Under the pieces are notes generated by a model that had not been told where the DNA came from, did no database searches, and saw only the letters and a program-made list of their open reading frames with translations. Both the position numbers and the translations under genes were made by a program. A DNA stretch of 42,869 nucleotides from positions 1 through 42,869 of the forward strand of contig NZ_JAUSBZ010000164.1 of assembly GCF_030651755.1 (NCBI RefSeq), read 5' to 3'. Positions 16,100-23,969 of the stretch are shown piece by piece. Source of the DNA: Phenylobacterium sp. GTDB lineage: Bacteria; Pseudomonadota; Alphaproteobacteria; Caulobacterales; Caulobacteraceae. Within the stretch, counting starts at the first letter, position 1, and every line of letters begins with the position of its first letter.

Positions 16100-16798
16100 A
16101 TGCGGCGCCTGACAGCCCTGGTTTTGATCTCGGTGATGGCGGCCGCAGGGCCGGCCCTGGCGCAACACGGTCATGGCGCCACCGAGCGGTCAGCCGCCAT
16201 GAACCGGACCTGGAGTGAAGAGGTCGCCTCGGTGGCCGAGACGGCGGCCCGATTCGAATCCCCGGAACGCGAGGTCATCGCCCTGCGGCCGGCCATCGTC
16301 GCATCTCTGGACCTGAGGCCGGGGATGGTCGTGGCCGATGTGGGCGCCGGGACGGGGGCCTATCTCAAGCCGCTGGCCGAGGCTGTCGGCGCCGACGGTC
16401 ACGTCTATGCCGTCGATATCTCAGCGCCCTTCGCCGCCTACATGCGTGATCGGGTGGAACGGGAAGGCCTGGGCAATGTGTCGGTGGTCCTGTCGCGCGT
16501 CGACAGCCCGACCCTGCCGCCGAACGCCGTCGACGCCATCCTGGTGGTCAACACCTTCCACCATTTCGAGGCGCCCGAGGCCATGCTGGCCCATTTCAAG
16601 GCCGCTCTGAAACCTGGCGGTCAGCTGGCCATCGTGGATTTCGACCTGGCCCACGGCCATGCCGGCCATCAGGAGGTGGTCGCTCTGGACCGGGCCGGCC
16701 ATGTCGGTCTGATCCAGGCCCACGGTTTTGATCTGGTCGAGGACGTCAGGATCGACGGGATGCGGGAGAACTTCGTCCTGCGATTCGTCCGCCGCTGA
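16100..16798 (+). CDS. Exported class I SAM-dependent methyltransferase-like protein
   Basis: The product is 232 aa. Residues 1-22 form a clear Sec signal peptide (MRRLTALVLISVMAAAGPALA, cleavage before QHGHG). The mature part is a Rossmann methyltransferase: motif I VADVGAGTGAYLKPLAE, acidic end of strand 2 VYAVDIS, then DAILVVNTFHHFEAPEAML and LKPGGQLAIVDFD. SAM-binding residues therefore look intact, yet the signal peptide would place the protein in the periplasm, where SAM is not known to be available. Similar exported methyltransferase-like proteins occur in other proteobacteria without a proven function. The start codon has a GGAG site buried in a hairpin. A glycine-zipper lipoprotein gene follows after 70 bp on the same strand. 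Confidence 0.82.
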   Translation: MRRLTALVLISVMAAAGPALAQHGHGATERSAAMNRTWSEEVASVAETAARFESPEREVIALRPAIVASLDLRPGMVVADVGAGTGAYLKPLAEAVGADGHVYAVDISAPFAAYMRDRVEREGLGNVSVVLSRVDSPTLPPNAVDAILVVNTFHHFEAPEAMLAHFKAALKPGGQLAIVDFDLAHGHAGHQEVVALDRAGHVGLIQAHGFDLVEDVRIDGMRENFVLRFVRR

Positions 16799-16868
16799 AG
16801 CGTCGATTCAGGGGAACCCATGGGCGGTCCTACGCCTTCCTTTTTGAGGAAACCCAAGGAGCCCCCCC

Positions 16869-17075
16869 ATGCGTAAGACCCTGATCGTGATGCCCATCGC
16901 CTTTTCCGCCCTGGCCCTGGCGGCCTGCGGCACCACTGTGACCGAGCGGGCCGCCACCGGCGCCCTGGGCGGCGCCGCCGTCGGCGGCGCCGTCAGCGGC
17001 GACCTCGGCGGGGCTGCGGCCGGCGCAGCGATCGGCGGCGTCGCCGGCGCGGCGACCACCCCCCGCCGTAACTAG
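16869..17075 (+). CDS. Small glycine-zipper lipoprotein
   Basis: The product is 68 aa. A lipoprotein signal ends in the lipobox LAAC (cysteine near residue 20), followed by GTTVTERAATGALGG. The mature part is almost entirely Gly/Ala repeats (GGAAVGGAVSGDLGGAAAGA) of the glycine-zipper type, then a short TPRRN tail. An AAGGAG site lies 8 nt upstream of ATG. Such tiny lipoproteins are attached to the inner or outer membrane and are often abundant, but the role is unknown. The outer membrane is more likely because residue +2 is Gly rather than Asp. The gene ends about 60 bp before a terminator that serves the opposite strand. Confidence 0.8.
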   Translation: MRKTLIVMPIAFSALALAACGTTVTERAATGALGGAAVGGAVSGDLGGAAAGAAIGGVAGAATTPRRN

Positions 17076-17132
17076 ACCTTGGCGCGACCTGACCCAGTCG
17101 TCAGGCTGCACAAGGCTGGATCGAGATACAAA

Positions 17133-17164
17133 AAAGGGCCGGCCCATTGTCGGGGCCGGCCCTT
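17133..17164 (-). terminator. Rho-independent terminator of the small minus-strand unit
   Basis: Read on the minus strand, AAGGGCCGGCC (17164-17154) pairs with GGCCGGCCCTT (17144-17134), with one further inner C-G pair and a 7-nt loop. A run of six T follows. The T-run is only on the minus-strand side, so the terminator ends transcription coming from the 21-codon ORF or from the patatin gene. It cannot serve the plus-strand lipoprotein gene well. Confidence 0.8.
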
Positions 17165-17174
17165 CCATTGTCGG
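17136..17174. repeat. Imperfect tandem repeat forming the terminator stem
   Basis: GGGCCGGCCC followed by ATTGTCGG occurs at 17136-17153. It occurs again as GGGCCGGCCC-TTCC-ATTGTCGG at 17153-17174. Because GGGCCGGCCC is itself palindromic, the two copies pair to form the terminator hairpin. A duplication could have created the terminator. Confidence 0.6.
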
Positions 17175-17205
17175 ACCGCAAGCGCGGCGGCCCGCAACCT
17201 TAGCA

Positions 17206-17217
17206 GCGCTTAAGCGC
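17206..17217. repeat. 12-bp perfect palindrome over the small ORF stop codon
   Basis: GCGCTTAAGCGC is a perfect palindrome that contains the TAA stop of the 21-codon ORF. In RNA it could form only a weak hairpin because it has no loop. As DNA it could be a binding site. Confidence 0.35.
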
Positions 17218-17275
17218 GAACCTCGTGGGAGGCCCAGGCTACGGTCACCGACTGCGACAAGTGACAATGAGACAC
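17210..17275 (-). CDS. Putative 21-aa small ORF with an exceptionally long Shine-Dalgarno
   Basis: On the minus strand a GTG at 17275-17273 starts 21 codons ending in TAA at 17210-17212. The peptide begins MSHCHLSQSVTV and ends SHEVRA. AAGGAGG (17289-17283) sits 7 nt before the GTG. The complementarity extends over GAAAGGAGGTGATCCAG, which pairs with 17 nt of the usual 16S rRNA 3' tail. Upstream is a TTGCCA-N17-CATATT promoter; downstream is a strong terminator. I do not recognise the peptide. It has no signal sequence or membrane segment. It lies downstream of the patatin gene on the same strand but has its own promoter. It could be a real small protein, a translated part of a regulatory RNA, or a leader peptide with no gene after it. 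Confidence 0.5.
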   Translation of the reverse strand: MSHCHLSQSVTVAWASHEVRA

Positions 17276-17311
17276 TGGATCACCTCCTTTCAGTTGTTGA
17301 AGACTGATCTG

Positions 17312-17340
17312 AATATGGGGCGGGATTCTCAAATTGGCAA
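17312..17340 (-). promoter_or_regulatory. Sigma-70-like promoter of the small minus-strand unit
   Basis: On the minus strand TTGCCA (17340-17335) and CATATT (17317-17312) are separated by exactly 17 nt. That is 5/6 and 4/6 to the consensus TTGACA/TATAAT. The predicted transcription start near 17305 gives a transcript of about 175 nt to the terminator. The site lies in the 105 bp between the patatin stop and the small ORF. Confidence 0.5.
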
Positions 17341-17380
17341 ACCCAAGTGTTTGTGATCGTCCGGCCTGTCTGAAACCCCC

Positions 17381-19153
17381 TCAGCGCCAGCCCCGCTTGG
17401 GGCCTTCCTCGCTCAGGGGCGTGCGGCGCCGCATTTCGGTGACTGGTGTGGTCATCGCCTCTAGCGCCTGGCCCATGGCCAGGTAGCCCGCGGAAACGGC
17501 GGGGTCATAGGCTTCCCAGTTGCGAATCTCCACGCCGGTCATGTCCGGGGTGACCAGCAGGTCGACGCTTTCGCGGGCCGCCCGCAGGTCGCGCCCGGTG
17601 GGCACGGTGGCGGCGCGCATCAGAAGCGAGACGATGGGCGGCCCCTGTCGCCAGGCGCCCGACGCGATCCAGCGGAGAACCGATTCCGGACGGGCCACAT
17701 CCTTGGCGGTGATGCTGCGGCCGCGGGTGACATCCACCCCGACCACCGGCCCCAGGTGCAAGGCGCTCATCACATCGGCCGGGAAATTGTTCAGCACGGC
17801 CCCATCGACGAGCACCTCATCCCCCTGGGTGGCCGGCGGCATGACGCCGGGGAGGGCGATGGTGGCGCGCAGGGCGTCGACCAGCCGTCCGCTCCGGTGA
17901 ATCTGATAGGCGCCGGTGGTCAGGTTCGAGGAGACGGCGAAAAAGGGCAGCCAGAGATCGGAAATGCTGGTGTCGCCAAAATGCTCATAGAGGCGGGCGC
18001 GCACCTTCTCCCCCCGGGTCATGGCCACAAGGGGGAAGGCGATGTCGTCCAGGGGGCTGGAGGCGACAAAGGCGTCGCGGATGCGGCGGTCGGCCTCCTC
18101 ATCGGACCAGCCCATGCCCAGCCCCGCGGCGACAATGGCCCCCATGGAGGCTCCGCCGATGAAGTCGATAGGCACGTCCCGTTCCCGCAGGGCGCGGATC
18201 GCCCCCACATGGGCATAGGCCCTGGCGCCGCCGCCGGACAGCACCAGCCCTACCGACTGGCCGGTCAGCACCCGGGCCAGACGGGCGGCGTCGGCCTCAT
18301 CGTCCCGGCGCATATGGAACAGGCGGGCCGGCTGTGCGGCCTTGACCCAGGCCTCGGAGGTCCGCGGCGCCGGGCTCTGTCGGGGATGCATGAGGATCAG
18401 GTCCACCAGCTGGTGAGCCTGAAGAGGTTGGGCCGGATGCAGGATGATATTGGCCGGCGGTGAGGCCGCGGCCTTGCCGATCCGAAACAGTCGGTCGACC
18501 TGCCGGGCCACCACGGCGCGCCAGCCCAGATCCTCGCCCTCGGCGGCGTAGAGGACAAAGTCGTGGGTCCGCTCGACCTCGGAATACCACTCCGTCGGCG
18601 CCATGGCCGCCTCGGCCCCGACGACGGTGACGCTGTAGCCCTGGCGCATGATGTGGCGGGCGATGCGGTCGACGACGGGACGCACGGCGACCGGCTCGCC
18701 CACGGTGACGAACCCATAGACCGACGGTTCGGCGCCGGTGGAGCGGTGAACCTGCCGTCGACTGCGTCGGACCACCAGCTGGGCCAGTTCCAGCATGACC
18801 CCGGGATCACTCTCGGCGGCCTCCAGGAACAGATCGCGGGGCAGGGCGAAGACCTCGGAATCCCGGAGCGCCACCACTCGGGCGGTGTGCGGCGTGCCCG
18901 ACAGCAGGGACATCTCGCCGGCCGGCTCTCCGGGACGGATCACCCCCAGGAACTCCGGCTCCTGCCCCTCGTCGCGACGGAAGGCGCCCAGTCGCCCGGC
19001 GCGGAGGAAGTAGAGGTGATCGGCCGCCTCACCGGGCTCGAACAGCACCCCGCCGCCAGGCAGCGAGAACCATGTCGCATCGCCCTCCACCCGTTCATTG
19101 AAGAACAGCTGGGCGAGTGCGCTGTCACTGGGGAGTTCCGGCAGGCGAGCCAC
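17381..19153 (-). CDS. Cyclic-nucleotide-binding domain / patatin-like phospholipase (NTE-like)
   Basis: The product is 590 aa. Residues about 10-130 form a cNMP-binding domain ([40 protein letters not shown]). A linker region follows at about 145-290. A patatin domain covers about 300-500 with the oxyanion loop SGGGAR (306-311), nucleophile elbow GGASMGA (Ser336) and the catalytic DGA (Asp450). The layout resembles bacterial homologs of neuropathy target esterase, which hydrolyse phospholipids or lysophospholipids, here possibly gated by a nucleotide. There is no signal peptide or obvious membrane helix, so it is probably at the cytoplasmic membrane face. It is divergent from mccB with under 50 bp between starts. 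Confidence 0.9.
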   Translation of the reverse strand: MARLPELPSDSALAQLFFNERVEGDATWFSLPGGGVLFEPGEAADHLYFLRAGRLGAFRRDEGQEPEFLGVIRPGEPAGEMSLLSGTPHTARVVALRDSEVFALPRDLFLEAAESDPGVMLELAQLVVRRSRRQVHRSTGAEPSVYGFVTVGEPVAVRPVVDRIARHIMRQGYSVTVVGAEAAMAPTEWYSEVERTHDFVLYAAEGEDLGWRAVVARQVDRLFRIGKAAASPPANIILHPAQPLQAHQLVDLILMHPRQSPAPRTSEAWVKAAQPARLFHMRRDDEADAARLARVLTGQSVGLVLSGGGARAYAHVGAIRALRERDVPIDFIGGASMGAIVAAGLGMGWSDEEADRRIRDAFVASSPLDDIAFPLVAMTRGEKVRARLYEHFGDTSISDLWLPFFAVSSNLTTGAYQIHRSGRLVDALRATIALPGVMPPATQGDEVLVDGAVLNNFPADVMSALHLGPVVGVDVTRGRSITAKDVARPESVLRWIASGAWRQGPPIVSLLMRAATVPTGRDLRAARESVDLLVTPDMTGVEIRNWEAYDPAVSAGYLAMGQALEAMTTPVTEMRRRTPLSEEGPKRGWR

Positions 19154-19198
19154 GTGGGGAGCCTAGCGCGCAACGGCTCGCCCGGCTATGCCATGCAT

Positions 19199-20806
19199 AT
19201 GACGAGGCTAACTTCCTCCATCGACCCGGCTTCCGAGGCATTTCAGACCCAGGCGCAGCTGAATCGCGGCCTGGTTGACCAACTTCGTGGCCATGTGGCG
19301 CAAGCTGGTCTTGGCGGCCCAGAGGCCTCCCGCGTGCGGCACGAATCGCGGGGCAAGCTTCTGCCGCGCGAACGGGTGATGCGGCTGCTTGACCCTGGCG
19401 CGCCGTTCCTTGAGGTCGGCGCCCTGGCGGCCCACGGACTCTATGACGATGAGGCGCCCGGCGCCGGTCTGATTACGGGGGTGGGCCGGGTGTCGGGCCG
19501 AGAGGTGATGATCGTCGCCAATGACGCGACGGTGAAGGGCGGCGCCTACTTCCCGATGACGGTGAAGAAGCACCTGCGGGCCCAGGAGATCGCCCTGCAG
19601 AACCGGCTGCCCTGCGTCTATCTGGTGGACTCCGGCGGCGCCAATCTGCCCCACCAGGCCGAGGTGTTTCCCGATCGCGATCATTTCGGACGCATCTTCT
19701 TCAACCAGGCCCAGATGAGCGCGGCGGGCGTCGCCCAGATCGCCTGTGTCATGGGCTCCTGCACCGCCGGCGGCGCCTATGTGCCGGCCATGGCCGACGA
19801 GACGGTGATTGTCCGCGATCAGGGCACCATCTTCCTGGGCGGGCCGCCCCTGGTGAAGGCCGCCACCGGCGAGGTGATCAGCGCCGAGGAGCTGGGCGGC
19901 GCCGACACCCATGGTCGTCGCTCCGGCGTGGTCGACCATGTGGCCAATGACGACGAACACGCCCTGTCGATCGTCCGCGCCATCGTCGCCAATCTCAACA
20001 CCACCAAGACCCACGACATGGCCCTGGCCGAGCCGCGGCCGCCGGCCTTTGATCCTGAAGAACTCTACGGCCTCATCCCCGGCGATGTGCGGGCGCCCTA
20101 TGATGTGCGCGAGGTGATCGCCCGCATTGTCGATGGTTCGGACTTCGACGAGTTTAAGGCGCTGTACGGCACGACCCTGGTCTGTGGCTTCGCCCGCATC
20201 TGGGGCTATCCCGTCGCTATTCTGGCCAATAACGGGGTGCTGTTCTCCGAAAGCGCCGTTAAGGGCGCCCACTTCATTGAACTGGCCTGTAAGCGCAGGA
20301 TTCCCCTGGTCTTCCTGCAGAACATCTCCGGCTTCATGGTCGGCGGACGCTATGAGGCCGGCGGCATCGCCAAGGATGGGGCCAAGCTGGTGATGGCGGT
20401 GGCTTGCGCCGAGGTCCCCAAGTTCACCGTCCTGATCGGCGGTTCCTTCGGGGCCGGCAACTACGGCATGTGCGGCCGGGCCTATTCCCCGCGCTTCCTG
20501 TGGACCTGGCCCAACAGCCGGATCAGCGTCATGGGCGGCGAGCAGGCCGCCAGCGTGCTGGCCACCATCCGCCGCGATGGTCTCGAGGCCCGCGGCGAAA
20601 CCTGGCCCCTTGAGGACGAGGCGGCCTTCAAGGCGCCGGTCAAGGCGCGCTATGAGGCCGAGGGCGACCCCTATTTCGCCACCGCACGCCTGTGGGATGA
20701 TGGGATCATCGATCCGGCCCAGACCCGCGACGTGCTTGGACTGTCGATTTCTGCGGCGCTCAATGCGCCTGTGCCGGAGACGCGCTTTGGCGTCTTCCGA
20801 ATGTGA
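19199..20806 (+). CDS. mccB: Methylcrotonyl-CoA carboxylase beta subunit (carboxyltransferase)
   Basis: The product is 535 aa from ATG 19199 ([10 protein letters not shown]); an ATG at 19193 would add two residues. With MccA it converts 3-methylcrotonyl-CoA to 3-methylglutaconyl-CoA in leucine breakdown. MccB-type blocks are [59 protein letters not shown], and in the C-terminal half [22 protein letters not shown] and [22 protein letters not shown]. These differ clearly from the PccB gene in this window. The start region lacks a good Shine-Dalgarno. The gene leads an operon with the hydratase (13 bp gap) and mccA (4 bp overlap), the order liuB-liuC-liuD. Confidence 0.94.
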   Translation: MTRLTSSIDPASEAFQTQAQLNRGLVDQLRGHVAQAGLGGPEASRVRHESRGKLLPRERVMRLLDPGAPFLEVGALAAHGLYDDEAPGAGLITGVGRVSGREVMIVANDATVKGGAYFPMTVKKHLRAQEIALQNRLPCVYLVDSGGANLPHQAEVFPDRDHFGRIFFNQAQMSAAGVAQIACVMGSCTAGGAYVPAMADETVIVRDQGTIFLGGPPLVKAATGEVISAEELGGADTHGRRSGVVDHVANDDEHALSIVRAIVANLNTTKTHDMALAEPRPPAFDPEELYGLIPGDVRAPYDVREVIARIVDGSDFDEFKALYGTTLVCGFARIWGYPVAILANNGVLFSESAVKGAHFIELACKRRIPLVFLQNISGFMVGGRYEAGGIAKDGAKLVMAVACAEVPKFTVLIGGSFGAGNYGMCGRAYSPRFLWTWPNSRISVMGGEQAASVLATIRRDGLEARGETWPLEDEAAFKAPVKARYEAEGDPYFATARLWDDGIIDPAQTRDVLGLSISAALNAPVPETRFGVFRM

Positions 20807-20819
20807 GAGAGCCAAGACC

Positions 20820-21659
20820 ATGAGCAACCCGATCGCCGATCCGCTGGTGGAAGGCCTCGACACCGACGCCACCTCGCCCCTGGTGCGCCTGGAGGCCACG
20901 GTCGAGGGCGTGGCCATCGTCACCCTCAACCGGCCTGAGCGCCGCAACGCCTTTGACGCTGACCTGATCGCGGCCCTGTCAGAGACCTTCGAGACCCTGC
21001 ATGGCGCTGAGCATGTGCGGGTGGTCTTCCTGCGCGGGGCCGGCGGAACGTTCAGCGCCGGCGCCGACCTCGACTGGATGCGGGCCGCCGCCCGGCACAC
21101 CGAGGACGACAATCGCGAAGACGCCATGGCCATGGCCCGGATGCTGAAACTCCTGTGGGATATCCCGGCCCTGACGGTCGCCCTGGTCCAGGGGGGCGCC
21201 TATGGCGGCGGGGCGGGTCTGGCGGCGGCCTGCGACATGGCCATCGCCACCGCTGACGCACAGTTCAGCTTCGCCGAGGTCAAGCTGGGCCTCGTGGCCG
21301 CCACCATCAGCCCCTATGTGGTCGCCGCCGTTGGCCCCCGCACGGCCCGGGGCCTGTTCGCCACCGGCCGCACCTTTGACGCCGCCCATGCGGAGAAGAT
21401 CGGCCTGATCACCAAGCTGGTGGAGGATGACGCCGCCCTCGAAGCGGCCATGACCAGCCTCTCCGCTGAGATGATGGCCTGCGGTCCCATGGCGGTCATC
21501 GAGTCCAAGAGGATTGTCGAGCACGTGGCCTATCAGGAGATCGACCACGGCCTGATGGAGGACACCGCCAAGGTCATCGCCCGGGTGCGGGTCAGTGAAG
21601 AAGGTCAGGAAGGGGTCATCGCCTTCCTGGAGAAGCGTAAGCCCCGCTGGGCCGAATGA
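20820..21659 (+). CDS. liuC: Methylglutaconyl-CoA hydratase (enoyl-CoA hydratase family)
   Basis: The product is 279 aa from ATG 20820. The frame is open further upstream, inside mccB. The crotonase fold is shown by VTLNRPERRNAFDADLI, the oxyanion loop GGTFSAGADLDWM, and the GGAYGGGAGLAAACDMAIA and FAEVKLGLVAATISPYVVAAVG blocks, which suit a hydratase. Substrate is inferred from position between mccB and mccA: 3-methylglutaconyl-CoA hydrated to 3-hydroxy-3-methylglutaryl-CoA. The N-terminus carries about 20 extra residues (DPLVEGLDTDATSPLVRLE) before the domain. Its stop overlaps the mccA start as ATGA. An HMG-CoA lyase gene, which would finish the pathway, is not in this window. Confidence 0.88.
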   Translation: MSNPIADPLVEGLDTDATSPLVRLEATVEGVAIVTLNRPERRNAFDADLIAALSETFETLHGAEHVRVVFLRGAGGTFSAGADLDWMRAAARHTEDDNREDAMAMARMLKLLWDIPALTVALVQGGAYGGGAGLAAACDMAIATADAQFSFAEVKLGLVAATISPYVVAAVGPRTARGLFATGRTFDAAHAEKIGLITKLVEDDAALEAAMTSLSAEMMACGPMAVIESKRIVEHVAYQEIDHGLMEDTAKVIARVRVSEEGQEGVIAFLEKRKPRWAE

Positions 21660-23545
21660 TCACCACCCTCCTGGTCGCCAATCGTGGGGAGATCGCCCGG
21701 CGGATTTTCCGCACCGCCCGGGCGATGGGCCTTGCCACCGTCGCGGTCTACTCCGACGCCGATGCTGACGCCCCCCATGTGCGCGAGGCCGACCAGACCG
21801 TGCGCCTGGGGCCGGCCGCGGCCCGGGAGAGCTATCTGAACGTCGAGGCCGTGCTGGCCGCCGCCCGGGCCACGGGCGCCGACGCCATCCATCCCGGCTA
21901 TGGCTTCCTGTCGGAGAACGTCGCCTTCGCCGAGGCGGTGATAGCTGCGGGCCTGACCTGGGTCGGCCCGCCCCCTGCGGCCATTCGCGCCATGGGCCTC
22001 AAGGATGCGGCCAAGGCTTTGATGATCGCGGCCGGCGTGCCGGTGACCCCGGGCTATCACGGCGAGAGCCAGGACCCCGCCCATCTGGCGCGGGAGGCAG
22101 GTTCCATCGGCTATCCGATCCTGATCAAGGCGGTGGCCGGCGGCGGCGGCAAGGGCATGCGCAAGGTCGAGCGCCCGGCGGACTTCACCGAGGCCCTGGG
22201 CGCGGCCAAGCGGGAGGCGGCCGCGGCCTTCGGCGACGACCGGGTGCTGCTGGAGACCTATGTCGCCAGGCCACGTCATATCGAGGTGCAGGTGTTCGGC
22301 GACGCCCACGGCCAGGTGGTTCACCTGTTCGAGCGCGACTGCTCCCTCCAGCGTCGCCATCAGAAGGTGATTGAAGAAGCCCCGGCGCCGGGCATGAGCG
22401 ACGAGGTCCGCCAGGCGGTCTGCGCCGCCGCCGTCCGCGCCGCCCGGGCGGTGGACTATGTGGGCGCCGGCACGGTGGAGTTCATCGCCGACGCCAGCGA
22501 CGGCCTGCGGGCCGACCGCATCTGGTTCATGGAGATGAACACCCGCCTGCAGGTGGAGCATCCGGTCACCGAGGCCGTCACCGGCCAGGACCTGGTGGAG
22601 TGGCAGCTGCGGGTGGCCGGCGGCGAGCCCCTGCCGCTCACCCAGGGCCAGATCACCCTGAACGGCTGGGCCATGGAGGCCAGGCTCTATGCCGAAAACC
22701 CGGCTGCTGGCTTCCTGCCGTCTATCGGCGAGCTGGAGCATTTCGTCCTGCCCGAGTCGGTCCGCGTCGACACGGGCGTGGAGGCCGGCGGCGCCGTCAG
22801 CCCGCACTATGATCCAATGATCGCCAAGCTGATCGCCCACGGCCCCAGCCGGCGGGTCGCCGCCCACCGCCTGGCCGCCGCCTGCGCCCAGGTCCAGGTC
22901 TGGCCGGTGCGGACCAACGCCGGCTTCCTGGCGCGCTGCCTGGAGGACGCCGACTTCCTGCAGGGCGAGGTCGACACCGGCTTCATCGCCGCCCGCCTGG
23001 ACGCGCTGGCCGGCGCCCGCGCGCCCAGCGACCAGGTCCTGGCGGCTGCGGCCCAAGGGTTGCTCTCACAGACCCCGGTCCCCGCCGCCGAGCCGCAGGG
23101 TCCCTGGAGCGCCTTGACCGGTTTCCGGATCAATGGGCCGCGCCAGGGCCAGGTTCGCCTCTACCGGGATGGCCAGGCCGTCACCGCCCCCCTGGTCGAC
23201 GGCCCCCTGAGCGCTGACGTCCTGCTGGATCAGGCCGGGGCCATCGTGGTGTTCGAGGCGGGCGAGGCTTTCGCCTTCACCGGGACTCCGCCGCAGGCGA
23301 TCACCGGGGAGGGGCCGGCCGGCGATGGGGTCGTCATCGCGCCCATGCCAGGCAAGGTGGTCGCCGTCGCCGTGAGCGCTGGCGACAAGGTCCTCAAAGG
23401 CCAGACCCTGGTCACCCTGGAGGCCATGAAGATGGAGCACGCCCTGACCGCCGCCTTCGAGGGGGTGGTCGAGACGATTTCGGTCGCCGTCGGTGATCAG
23501 CTCAGCGAAGGCGTGGTGCTGGCGCGGCTGACGCCGTCGGCCTAG
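21656..23545 (+). CDS. mccA: Methylcrotonyl-CoA carboxylase alpha subunit (biotin carboxylase + BCCP)
   Basis: The product is 629 aa, starting TTLLVANRGEIARRIFRTAR. The biotin carboxylase part has KAVAGGGGKGMRKVERPADF, ARPRHIEVQVFGDAHGQVVH, DCSLQRRHQKVIEEAPAPG and EMNTRLQVEHPVTEAVTG. The C-terminal biotinyl domain carries LEAMKMEHALTA, with the biotinyl-lysine near residue 592. It carboxylates biotin with ATP and bicarbonate for MccB. Position in the mccB-liuC-mccA operon and the MEH after the biotin lysine favour MccA over PccA. Its start overlaps the hydratase stop, so translation is coupled. The DUF1489 gene follows 9 bp after its stop and may share the transcript. Confidence 0.94.
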   Translation: MITTLLVANRGEIARRIFRTARAMGLATVAVYSDADADAPHVREADQTVRLGPAAARESYLNVEAVLAAARATGADAIHPGYGFLSENVAFAEAVIAAGLTWVGPPPAAIRAMGLKDAAKALMIAAGVPVTPGYHGESQDPAHLAREAGSIGYPILIKAVAGGGGKGMRKVERPADFTEALGAAKREAAAAFGDDRVLLETYVARPRHIEVQVFGDAHGQVVHLFERDCSLQRRHQKVIEEAPAPGMSDEVRQAVCAAAVRAARAVDYVGAGTVEFIADASDGLRADRIWFMEMNTRLQVEHPVTEAVTGQDLVEWQLRVAGGEPLPLTQGQITLNGWAMEARLYAENPAAGFLPSIGELEHFVLPESVRVDTGVEAGGAVSPHYDPMIAKLIAHGPSRRVAAHRLAAACAQVQVWPVRTNAGFLARCLEDADFLQGEVDTGFIAARLDALAGARAPSDQVLAAAAQGLLSQTPVPAAEPQGPWSALTGFRINGPRQGQVRLYRDGQAVTAPLVDGPLSADVLLDQAGAIVVFEAGEAFAFTGTPPQAITGEGPAGDGVVIAPMPGKVVAVAVSAGDKVLKGQTLVTLEAMKMEHALTAAFEGVVETISVAVGDQLSEGVVLARLTPSA

Positions 23546-23554
23546 ACCCCCCCC

Positions 23555-23965
23555 ATGACCGTGCATCTGATCAAGCTCGTCGTCGGCTGCGACACCGTGG
23601 AGGATCTGCTGGACTGGCGCGCGCCCCAGGCCCAGGCCGGAGAGCCCTGGATTCTGCGGACCCGCCAGACGCCCAAGCGTGCGGCTGAGCTCATCGACGG
23701 CGGCTCCCTCTACCGGGTCTATAAGGGCGCCATCCTCACGCGGCAGCGGATCCTGGACGTGACCACGGTGGGCGAGGGGCCCAACGCCCGTTGCGAGATG
23801 CGGCTGGACGAGGTCCTGGTGCGGGTCGCCCCGACCCCCCGGAGGGCCTTTCAGGGCTGGCGCTACCTGGAGGCCAGGGACGCTCCGGCCGACCTGGCGG
23901 GCGAGGGCGGAGAGGATGTTCCCGTGGAACTCGCCCGGCAATTGCGCGGAGCGGGTCTCTGGTAG
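23555..23965 (+). CDS. DUF1489 family protein
   Basis: The product is 136 aa and starts with the family hallmark TVHLIKLVVGCDTVEDLLDW. Other conserved segments are RTRQTPKRAAELIDGGSLYRVYKG (which I read as the core), QRILDV and PRRAFQGWRYLE. DUF1489 is almost confined to alphaproteobacteria and has no known function. It is a basic, soluble protein without signal peptide. It follows mccA closely and is convergent with panC, with only 4 bp between the stops and no terminator hairpin. Confidence 0.88.
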   Translation: MTVHLIKLVVGCDTVEDLLDWRAPQAQAGEPWILRTRQTPKRAAELIDGGSLYRVYKGAILTRQRILDVTTVGEGPNARCEMRLDEVLVRVAPTPRRAFQGWRYLEARDAPADLAGEGGEDVPVELARQLRGAGLW

Positions 23966-23969
23966 GGCC

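Noticed and set aside
16830-17267. 145-aa minus-strand ORF over the lipoprotein and terminator.
   Set aside because: It runs through the terminator hairpin and antisense to a clear lipoprotein gene; composition looks like a shadow frame.
17275-17291. CTGGATCACCTCCTTTC on the plus strand equals the 3' end of 16S rRNA; possible rRNA remnant.
   Set aside because: The match is 17 nt only. Upstream and downstream sequence has no 16S helix 45 or spacer features, and the minus-strand reading as a Shine-Dalgarno before a GTG explains it better.
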